Shown here in pieces: positions 53,332-61,400 of a stretch of 64,000 bases of DNA. The stretch is from Accumulibacter sp964420975. GTDB taxonomy: Bacteria; Pseudomonadota; Gammaproteobacteria; Burkholderiales; Rhodocyclaceae. The position numbers and the translations under genes are program-made. The stretch lies in NCBI GenBank assembly GCA_964420975.1, contig CAYQVH010000019.1:1-64000 (forward strand). The letters are read 5' to 3'. Under the pieces are notes generated by a model, which worked only from the letters and a program-made list of their open reading frames with translations, had not been told where the DNA came from and did no database searches. How positions within the stretch are numbered: position 1 is the first letter of the stretch; each line of letters begins with the position of its first letter.

Positions 53332-54984
53332 ATGGCCACGCCCGAATGGAATCCCTTTCAGCACTCTTCCGACGTCATCGTCGTCGGCACCGGCCCCGGT
53401 GGCGCGACCATCGGGCAGCGCCTGGCAGCTGCGGGGCGGCGCGTACTCTTCTGCGAACTGGGTGGTGACGACACCGGACGACCGTTGCTTGGCGCCTACC
53501 CGGAAGTCGCCGAGCGGCGCAGCGGCGCGGCGCTCAGCGCGGCCGACGGCGAGCTGCTAAGGCGCAGCGGCCGCGCGGCGGAGACAATGATCGACGCGGC
53601 GCATCCGCGGCGCCGGCAAAGCGTACCTTTCATCGGCAGCGGCCTCGGCGGTTCGACGGCGCTCTACGGAATGGTGATGGAACGGCTGCTGCCGCGCGAC
53701 TTCGAGTCCGGCGACCCCCCGGCGGACGCGTCGGGGACGAGCGCCGTCGTGCGCTGGCCGATCAGCTACGCGGAGCTGGCTCCGTACTACAGCGCCGCCG
53801 AAACCCTCTACCGCGTGCGCGGCGAACTCGACCCGCTGGCCGGCTGGCACGCCGCGGCGCCGGCCGAAGCGCAGCCGAAACTGCTGCCGGCGGAACCGCT
53901 GACCGCCGCCGCCAGCGAACTCGCGACCTATCTGCGCCAGCGCGGATTACACCCCTACCAGGCGCCGCTCGCCTGTGAAGCGCTCGCCGACTGTCAACAT
54001 TGCCAGGGATTTCGCTGTCCACGTCCTTGCAAGCTCGACGCCGCGCAAGTCAGCCTGGAACCCGCACTCGCGGAGCACGGCGCGCAGCTACTGACCGGCT
54101 GCCGGGTGCTGGCGGTGACGCTGCAGGGGCGCCGAGCGACCGGCGTCCGCGTCGCCTGGCAGGGGGGCGAACACGTTCTGCGCGCGTCGCTGGTCGTGCT
54201 CGCCGCCGGCGCGCTGCAGACGCCGTTGATCCTCCTGCGCTCGCGCGACGCGGGCGAGGCCGGTCTCGGTAACGCCTCGGATCAGGTCGGCCGCCATCTG
54301 ATGCGCCATTTCATCGACGTCTATCTGGTCCGTCCGCGCGTCGACGACGCCGGCGGCTTCGATAACCGGCGCAAGGAGCTGGCTTTCAACGACCTCTACG
54401 TCGACCCGGCGCTGCGTCTGGGGACCGTACAGTCGTTCGGGCGCCTGCCACCCGCTCCGATGCTTTTCGGCGCTCTGCGCGCCGACGTCGCCGCCTCGCC
54501 AGTGTCGTTGCTGGCCGCGCTACTGCCTTTGGCGCGACCGTTCCTGATGCCGGTACTGCGCGACCTCGAAGGCGGCTATCTGGCGCTGGCGCCGGTGATC
54601 GAGGACTTTCCGTACGCCGAACACCGAGTGCTGCCGGTCGCCGACGACGTAACGCGCTTTGCCCTGCACTACACGATGAAACCCGAGGCGCTCAAGCGCG
54701 TTCGCCTGGCGCGCGAGCGGCTGCGCGAAATTCTCGCCGGCCGGCGCTGGAAGCTGCTGCCCCAGGCGGACAACAACCAGCGCATCGCACACGCCTGCGG
54801 CACCTGTCGTTTCGGCGACGATCCGCGGACGAGCGTCCTCGATCGCGACAACCGAGTCCACGACGTCGACAACGTCTTCGTCACCGACGCGTCGTTCTTC
54901 CCGAGCAGTGGCGGCACCAACCCGACGCTGACCATCGTCGCCAACGCCTTGCGCGTCGCCGACCGCCTCCTCGCTGCCGGATAA
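53332..54984 (+). CDS. GMC family FAD oxidoreductase
   Basis: A 550-residue flavoprotein. The FAD site is VIVVGTGPGGATIGQRLAAAG; a second GMC-type block is IGSGLGGSTALYGMVMERLL. The C-terminal domain has the catalytic His in RIAHACGTCRFGDDPRTSVLD and the closing VFVTDASFFPSSGGTNPTLT. There is no signal peptide. GMC enzymes oxidise alcohols or sugars; the substrate is unknown. Cysteines in CEALADCQHCQGFRCPRPC could bind a metal or cluster. An exported beta-propeller gene follows after 88 bp and may be functionally linked. Confidence 0.9.
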   Translation: MATPEWNPFQHSSDVIVVGTGPGGATIGQRLAAAGRRVLFCELGGDDTGRPLLGAYPEVAERRSGAALSAADGELLRRSGRAAETMIDAAHPRRRQSVPFIGSGLGGSTALYGMVMERLLPRDFESGDPPADASGTSAVVRWPISYAELAPYYSAAETLYRVRGELDPLAGWHAAAPAEAQPKLLPAEPLTAAASELATYLRQRGLHPYQAPLACEALADCQHCQGFRCPRPCKLDAAQVSLEPALAEHGAQLLTGCRVLAVTLQGRRATGVRVAWQGGEHVLRASLVVLAAGALQTPLILLRSRDAGEAGLGNASDQVGRHLMRHFIDVYLVRPRVDDAGGFDNRRKELAFNDLYVDPALRLGTVQSFGRLPPAPMLFGALRADVAASPVSLLAALLPLARPFLMPVLRDLEGGYLALAPVIEDFPYAEHRVLPVADDVTRFALHYTMKPEALKRVRLARERLREILAGRRWKLLPQADNNQRIAHACGTCRFGDDPRTSVLDRDNRVHDVDNVFVTDASFFPSSGGTNPTLTIVANALRVADRLLAAG

Positions 54985-55072
54985 GTTCTTCTCGCCGTGC
55001 GTCGAGCCTTATCGGAAACGCTTGGCCGCGGCGACAGTCAGAACCGATCATGACTGCCTGCGGAGCGAGCCC

Positions 55073-56080
55073 ATGACCACTTCCTTCCAGCGTCTGGCGC
55101 GCACCGGCCTCGCGGTCGCCGCTGGCGTCGTCGCCACCGTCGCGCTCGCCGGCGGTTCGAACTACGGCGTCACCCCCGGAGCACTGCCGGCGGTCAGCGG
55201 CAAGGTCAGCGAATGGCCGGTGCCAACGCCGAAATTCGCGCGCGATCCGGCGCCCGGCCCCGACGGCGCGATCTACCTCGCCGTGATGCAGGGCAACCGC
55301 ATCGCGCGCTTCGACCCGAAAACGGAGCGCTTCGTCGAGTGGGAGCTGCCGCCGGGTGCCAAGCCGCACGGCCTCGTCGTCGACCGTGAAGGCCTCGTCT
55401 GGTACACCGGCAACGGCAACGGGACGATCGGCCGCCTCGATCCAAAGACCGGCAAGGTCAGCGAGTTCAAGGTGCCCGGCGGCGGCGATCCGCATACCAT
55501 CGTTCTTGCCGATGACGGCAGCCTGTGGTTTACCGTCCAGCACGGCCAGCGTGTCGGCCATTTGACGCCGACGAGCGGACGGATCGTCGAATACCCGATG
55601 AGCGACAACCCCTACGGACTGGCGATCGACCGCCAAGGCGTCGTCTGGGTCTGCCGACTGGCCGGCGATACGCTCGGCTGGATCGATCCGAAAACCGGCC
55701 AGCGCGGCGAAGTGGCAACCGGCAGCGGCTCGCGCCCGCGGCGGATCGCGCTCGCGCCCGATGGCACGCTGTGGGTCGCGTACTACGGCAACGGCCGGCT
55801 GGCGCGGCTCGACCCGGCGACGCGACAAGTCACCCACAGTTGGCCGCTGCCGGCGAATGGCGGCAAAGGCGCGTACGCGGTTACCGTCGATGGCGCCGGA
55901 CGCGTCTGGGTCAACGGGATCGATACCGACACCGTGTCGCTGTTCGACCCGGCGCGCGAGGCGTTCCGCGTCATCCCGCTGCCATCGACCGGCGTCGGCA
56001 TTCGCAAGGCGATCATCGACGCCGATGGCCGCTACTGGTACATGGGTAGCCATAGCGGCCGCCTGGGACGGATAGAGTAA
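55073..56080 (+). CDS. Exported streptogramin-lyase (Vgb)-like beta-propeller
   Basis: A 335-residue protein with an N-terminal export signal (residues about 1-30, LARTGLAVAAGVVATVALAG). The rest is a six- or seven-bladed propeller built from units of about 42 residues such as RFDPKTERFVEWELPPGAKPH, GRLDPKTGKVSEFKVPGGG and DGTLWVAYYGNGRLARLDP. This is the virginiamycin B lyase fold; most family members are not lyases, and no active-site assignment is made here. The ATG at 55073 follows CGGAGCGAG. Probably periplasmic. Confidence 0.8.
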   Translation: MTTSFQRLARTGLAVAAGVVATVALAGGSNYGVTPGALPAVSGKVSEWPVPTPKFARDPAPGPDGAIYLAVMQGNRIARFDPKTERFVEWELPPGAKPHGLVVDREGLVWYTGNGNGTIGRLDPKTGKVSEFKVPGGGDPHTIVLADDGSLWFTVQHGQRVGHLTPTSGRIVEYPMSDNPYGLAIDRQGVVWVCRLAGDTLGWIDPKTGQRGEVATGSGSRPRRIALAPDGTLWVAYYGNGRLARLDPATRQVTHSWPLPANGGKGAYAVTVDGAGRVWVNGIDTDTVSLFDPAREAFRVIPLPSTGVGIRKAIIDADGRYWYMGSHSGRLGRIE

Positions 56081-56398
56081 GCGCCGGAATCTCCCGAGCG
56101 ACTCGACTCGGACCGTGGGACGGGCGGGTTGATCCGACTTGGCGTGCGGCAGCGACCGGGAGTCAGACGTCGACGCCTCTTACGCGACCGCCAACGAGGC
56201 GTCGATATTCTTTACACCACTGCTTGCGCTGTCTCCCGGCCGATGAAAAAGCACGTTGCAAAACAATTGCATGCGTATATGGCGCGGTCTTTGCTTAGCT
56301 CCTTCACCTGCCTAGACCGCTCGTTTCGCGATCAACCCCGCTGGTCGAGCGATGCGCTGGCTCTTCCCTTCGACCTCTTCCCACAACAAGGAATAACG
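56081..56398. other. Regulatory region upstream of the PEP-CTERM gene
   Basis: A 318-bp non-coding stretch. It contains the sigma-54 promoter match at 56280-56295, leaving a 5' leader of about 90 nt. The 200 bp upstream could hold enhancer-binding sites, but no clear repeat was identified. Confidence 0.5.
56280..56295 (+). promoter_or_regulatory. Sigma-54 (RpoN) -24/-12 promoter
   Basis: TGGCGCGGTCTTTGCT matches the consensus TGGCACGN4TTGCW at every fixed position except A5, with correct GG to GC spacing. It lies 104 bp upstream of the PEP-CTERM gene ATG. In exosortase systems PEP-CTERM genes are often linked to the PrsK/PrsR pair and sigma-54, so the site fits its gene. Confidence 0.65.
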
Positions 56399-57010
56399 AT
56401 GAAAACCACGAGCAAACTGGCCGTCGCGATTCTCGCCAGCGTTCTTGCGATGAGCGCCCGCGCCACCCCGACGACCTATGACTTCACGCTGACCGCGACC
56501 GGCTTTGGCACGTTTGGACCGGTTTTCGGGATTGGCGGTCTGCCAGCCGGACCGTTTCACGGGAGCTTCAGCCTGGATGAACCGCTGACTCCGAGTCAAA
56601 CGTTGCTGCCGGTCACGTTCACCGCCTTCTCGGTAACCGTCGGTAGCCTGACCTGGACGCTGGCTGACATCGTCCAAACGTTCGTCTCCACTGATGCCGC
56701 CGGCGACGTCGATCCGACGGGCAAGGTCTTTATCGAAGCGCTGCACGATCCCACAGGAACCCGAGAGGTTCTGAGCATCGTGAAGGATTTCACGACCAAC
56801 GTCGGCTGGTATGCCGTAGACCCCAGTGCCGCCACGTTCTGCGGTTTCGCAACGAGTCCGCCGCTCGTCGGACCGATCAGCGGAGGCTGCATCGGCGGCG
56901 GACCGGGAACGGTCACCATCGCCGAGAGAGCGCATGAGACGCCCGAACCGGCGACGCTGCTGCTGACTTCGCTCGGTCTGCTCGCCCTCGCCGCGCGCCG
57001 TCGTCGCTGA
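56399..57010 (+). CDS. PEP-CTERM sorting-domain protein
   Basis: A 203-residue exported protein. It has a signal peptide (KTTSKLAVAILASVLAMSARA), a strand-rich middle, and a C-terminal exosortase signal: PEP in ETPEPATLL, a hydrophobic helix and a final Arg cluster (RRRR). Exosortase cleaves such proteins for delivery to the outer surface or the exopolysaccharide matrix. AAGGA precedes the ATG at 56399. No exosortase gene is in the window. The sigma-54 site upstream and the nearby polysaccharide locus agree with this class. Confidence 0.93.
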   Translation: MKTTSKLAVAILASVLAMSARATPTTYDFTLTATGFGTFGPVFGIGGLPAGPFHGSFSLDEPLTPSQTLLPVTFTAFSVTVGSLTWTLADIVQTFVSTDAAGDVDPTGKVFIEALHDPTGTREVLSIVKDFTTNVGWYAVDPSAATFCGFATSPPLVGPISGGCIGGGPGTVTIAERAHETPEPATLLLTSLGLLALAARRRR

Positions 57011-57371
57011 TCGGATTGGGCGGAATTCTCAAGGGGGGTTTCCGTTTGACGGCAGCCTGAATCCACACGGGAGTGGATTCAGGCCTGGGCCAGCGATCGG
57101 ATTTTCTCGGTTGGCAGGCAATCGCAACCCCTAACTTGGGGTAAATCCCCCCGATTTCCCCTGCTGTCGCCTCCGTTTTTTCCGGTGAGCGTTGCGCCCT
57201 CACCGCGTCCACGGCATCTACTCCTGTTTGTCCGACGGTTTGTCGGACCTCCAATCACACGCTGACTTTATCGACAGACGTGCTGCGCCAAGTGTATCCT
57301 GTAATAGGGATATTGCTTGCCAGCGTCGGTGCGCTGTCGCGACGCGTTTCGATCACTGAGTGGAGGAAGAA
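57011..57371. other. Intergenic stretch between the PEP-CTERM and chemoreceptor genes
   Basis: A 361-bp gap holding the strong hairpin at 57055-57084 and, near its end, the promoter and GGAGGAAG site of the chemoreceptor gene. A homopolymer-rich segment (57128-57185) shows no gene or repeat of note. Confidence 0.5.
57055..57084 (+). terminator. Strong hairpin after the PEP-CTERM gene
   Basis: A perfect 12-bp stem, gcctgaatccac at 57055-57066 and gtggattcaggc at 57073-57084, with a 6-nt loop, 45 bp past the stop codon. No U-tract follows, so it may stabilise the transcript end rather than terminate on its own. Confidence 0.5.
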
Positions 57372-58484
57372 ATGGTTTTTTTCGCCGGCGGAAGACGCGT
57401 CGCTGTGCTGGAAAAACGGATCGCCGAAATGGAGGCCTTGAACGCCAGCTTGCGAGAACAGTTGGCGGTTGCGGTTTCGAAGTCGGACAGCGACCAGCAG
57501 GTGTTGAGCACTTCACTCAAGCGGGAAAAGGACTTTGAGCGCCTGTTTGCTGCCCTTTCCAGCTTTCGTCAGTCCCTTGCCGAATCCCAGCAGACGCTCG
57601 CCTCGCTGGCCACAGGGCTGCGTCAGGAAGAAACCGAAACGGCTGACGCCTGCAGTCTGGCGACGAGCAGTCGGGAGTCGGTGCACCGCATCAGCGACGA
57701 GTTGAACCAGCTCGCCCAGGAATCCCGCGCGGCGATGAACAAGGTCGTCAGTCTGCGCAGCGGCGCCGAAAAGATCGGCGGCATCGTGCATCTGATCAAG
57801 GAGATCGCCGACCAGACCAACCTGCTGGCACTCAACGCCGCCATCGAAGCTGCCCGAGCCGGAGAAGCCGGTCGCGGGTTCGCGGTCGTCGCCGACGAAG
57901 TGAGGAAGCTGGCCGATCGCACGTCACAGGCAACGGCCGATATCTCCGGATTGATCACGACCATTCAGCAGGAGACGGCATCCGCTCAGGAGACGATTTC
58001 GCTGCTCGCGCAACAGGCGGATCAGTTCAGCGCCGAAGGACAACGCGCGTCCCAATCGATCGGCAGCATTACCGATCTGGCGCAGCACATCGAGCAAACC
58101 ATCGACCGTGCCTCACTGCGCAGCTTCATCGAACTGGCCAAGGTCGACCAACTGGTTTTCAAGCTGGACGTCTATCAGCAGTTCATGGGGACGTCGGAGC
58201 GTTCGCCCGAAGACTTTGCCTCGCACACCAGCTGCCGCCTCGGACAGTGGTACTACCAGGGCGAAGGCAAGGCCCATTTTTCGCTTCGCGAGGGTTATCG
58301 AGCGCTCGAGAAGCCTCATATGGACGTGCATCGCTACGGGCGCTCGGCGGTGGAAGCGGTGCGCGCCGGCAATTTCTCGACCGGCATCGACGCGCTTCAG
58401 GCGATGGAAGCCGCGAGTATGGACGTGCTCCGCGCCCTTCAGCGAATGGCCGACGAGCGCGACGCCGACTCGTCCAGGCGCTAG
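57372..58484 (+). CDS. Soluble methyl-accepting chemotaxis protein with CZB domain
   Basis: A 370-residue cytoplasmic chemoreceptor without membrane segments. An N-terminal coiled coil (about 8-90) leads to the MCP signalling region, whose hairpin tip is EIADQTNLLALNAAIEAARAGE (about 144-166). The C-terminal CZB domain (about 250-360) normally binds zinc with three His and one Cys. Cys288 (in SHTSCRLGQWYY), His316 and His320 (KPHMDVH) are present, but the first ligand, usually His in a DHxxFK motif, is Gln260 here (VDQLVFK). Zinc sensing may be altered. The ATG at 57372 follows GGAGGAAG. Its stop codon overlaps that of the convergent STAND gene. Confidence 0.92.
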   Translation: MVFFAGGRRVAVLEKRIAEMEALNASLREQLAVAVSKSDSDQQVLSTSLKREKDFERLFAALSSFRQSLAESQQTLASLATGLRQEETETADACSLATSSRESVHRISDELNQLAQESRAAMNKVVSLRSGAEKIGGIVHLIKEIADQTNLLALNAAIEAARAGEAGRGFAVVADEVRKLADRTSQATADISGLITTIQQETASAQETISLLAQQADQFSAEGQRASQSIGSITDLAQHIEQTIDRASLRSFIELAKVDQLVFKLDVYQQFMGTSERSPEDFASHTSCRLGQWYYQGEGKAHFSLREGYRALEKPHMDVHRYGRSAVEAVRAGNFSTGIDALQAMEAASMDVLRALQRMADERDADSSRR

Positions 58485-61400
58485 AGGGTAAGCCAGAGTT
58501 CGGGCAGGTCGTCGGCGCGCCAGTAGCGCGGGATCCACGGCGCCGGCGGCAGGGGGTTCTCCGGGTCGATCACTTCAACGAAGGCCAGCGGCAGCGGCCC
58601 ACGACCGCGCAGCCGCGGCCGGCTGATTTCGGCGAACGACGCTGCGGCCGGGTCGATCCCGGCGAGGTCGAGCGAGAACCAGCGCTCGCCGTCGGCGCAA
58701 TACCAGCGCAGCGGGCGGCCGCTCGCCGCGTCCCAGACGCGCAGCGTGCCATCCAAGCTGCCCGACAGCACGCGATCGCCGGTGGGCGACCAAGCGACGC
58801 TCCTCACCTCGCTCTCATGCCCGGCGAGCGTCGCCAGCAGCGCGCCGCTCGCCGCGTCCCACACGCGCAGCGTGCAATCCCCACCGCCCGACAGCACGCG
58901 ATCGCCGGCGGGCGACCAAGCGAGACTCCACACCCCGCTCTCATCCCCGGCGAGCGTCGCCAGCAGCGCGCCGCTCGCTGCGTCCCACACGCGCAGCGTG
59001 CAATCCGCGCCGCCCGACAGCACGCGATCGCCGGCGGGCGACCAGGCGACGCTCGTCACCACGCCCTGATGCCCGACGAGCGTCGCCAGCAGCGCGCCGC
59101 TCACCGCATCCCACACGCGCAGCGTGCCCTCCCAACCGCCCGACAGCAGGCGATCGCCGGCGGGCGACCAAGCGACGCTCCACACCCCGCTCTCATGCTC
59201 GGCGCGCGTCGCCAGCAGCGCACCACTCGCCGCGTCCCAGACGCGCAGCGTATCTTCCCAGCCGCCCGACAGCACGCGATCGCCAGCGGGCGACCAAGCA
59301 ACGCTCGTCACACCACGCTCATGCCCGGCGAGCGTCACCAGCAGCGCGCCGCTCGCCGCATTCCACACGCGCAGCGTGCCCTCCTCGCTGCCCGACAGCA
59401 GGCGATCGCCGGCGGGCGACCAAGCGACGCTCGTCACACCACGCTCATGCTCGGCGAGCGTCGCTAGCAGCGCGCCGCTCGCCGCATTCCAGACACGCAG
59501 CGTGCCCTCCTCGCTGCCCGACAGCAGGCGATCGCCGGCGGGCGACCAAGCGACGCTCGTCACACCGCGCTCATGCCCGGCGACCGTCGCCAGCAGCGCG
59601 CCGCTCGCCGCGTCCCAGACGCGCAGCGTGCGATCCGTGCCGCCCGACAGCAGGCGATCGCCGGCGGGCGACCAGGCGATGCTCATCACCACGCACTCAT
59701 GCCCGGCGAACGTTGCCAGCAGCGTACCGCTCGCCGCATCCCACACGCGCAGCGTGCCCTCCCAGCCGCCCGACAGCAGGCGATCGCCAGCGGGCGACCA
59801 AGCGACGCACGTCACACTGCGCTCACGCCGAGCGAACGTCGCCAGCAGCGCGCCGCTCGCCGCGTCCCACACGCGCAGCGTGCCCTCCTCGCTGCCCGAC
59901 AGCAGGCGATCGCCGGCGGGCGACCAAGCAACGCACGTCACACCGCGCTCACGCCCGGCGAGCGTTGCCAGCAGCGCGCCGCTCGCCGCATCCCACACGC
60001 GCAGCACGCCCTCCTCGCTGCCCGACAGCAGGCGATCGCCGGCGGGCGACCAGGCGACGCTCGTCACCTCGTCCTCATGCCCGGCGAGCGTTGCCAGCAT
60101 CGCCCCACTCGCCGCGTCCCAGACGCGCAACGTGCGATCCCTGCTGCCCGACAGCACGCGATCGCCGGCGGGCGACCAGGCGACGCTCGTCACCACGCCC
60201 TGATGCCCGGCGAGCGTCGCCAGCAACACGCCGCTCGCCGCGTCCCAGACGCGCAACGTGCGATCCCTGCTGCCCGACAGCAGGCGGCCGCCGGCGGGCG
60301 ACCAGGCGACGCTCGTCACCCCGCTCTCATGCTCGGCGAGCGTCGCCAGCAGCGCGCCGCTCACCGCATCCCAGACGCACAGCGTGCCCTCCTCGCCGCC
60401 CGACAGCACGCGTTCGCCGTCCGGCGACCAGGCGACGCTCGTCACCGCGCCATGGTGACCGAAGGTGGTCACCGCCCGCAGACGCGTCGCCGAGGTATCG
60501 GGTCGCCGCGGCAGAGCGGGGCATTCGGCGCCCGGCGCCGTCGCGCCTTCGAGCCGCGCGCCGGCGAGTTGCGGCCGGCCGCGGCTGCCGGCGAGGCGCG
60601 CCGCGCGCAGGTCGGCGCGCGACAGGTCGGCGTCGGTCAAGTCGGCGCCGGTCAGCCGGCCGTTGATCCAGCTCGAGCCGGCGGCGCGTGCGCGTGAGAG
60701 CCGTGCACCCGCGAGTTCGGCACCGTCGAAGCACGCGCCGGCGAGGTCGGCGTCGGCAAGCGTCGCTTGCGCCAGCCGGCAGCGACGGAAACTCGCGCCA
60801 CGAGCGGAAATTCGGCTCAGGTCGGCGGCGCCTAGCTCGCTGCCATCCCAGACGCTGTTCTCCAGGTTGGCGCCGGCGAGCCGCGCGCCGGGAAGCGCCA
60901 GACCGTCGGCGCGACAGCCGGCGAGTTCGATCCGCGCCGGCTGTTGCGGCAGCCAGGCGTCGAGTTCGTCGGCCAGTTTATCGCCCGGCGCGACACTGCC
61001 GGTGATCCAGTAAGCGAGCAGGTAAGCGTTGCGACGCGCGTTCAGCGGCTGCTCGGCGTCGGCGAGCAGCCGCGCGACGCAGCGCCGGGCGAAATCGACG
61101 CCGCCTGGCGGCGGTGCGACCGCCAGCAGGTCGGCGGTGAAGCCGGCGAGTTCGCGGCTCGGCGGCGGCCCGGCGAGCCGCAGCGCGAGCGCCGGTAGCG
61201 CCACCGTTTCGTCGCCGGCGGCGGCGTGCAGCGCCTGCAGCAAGGCGCGCGCGTAGAAGAATTCAAGGAAACTGCGGTGCGAGAAGCCGTAGTAACCGTC
61301 GGGCGTGCGCGAGAGGAAAGCGGCGGTGCGCAATTCGACGTCGAGGACGAGCGGATCGCTCCCGCCGCGCAGTTCGCTGCGCGCGTGGATCAGCACGTAG

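Noticed and set aside
58679..60442. CRISPR or satellite array
   Set aside because: The period is 126 bp without spacers and every unit encodes a WD40 blade in one continuous frame.
59124..60697. Long open frames on the plus strand opposite the WD40 array
   Set aside because: They are periodic antisense shadows of the 126-bp repeats in GC-rich DNA, with Ser/Pro/Arg-rich content, no ribosome-binding sites and no family.
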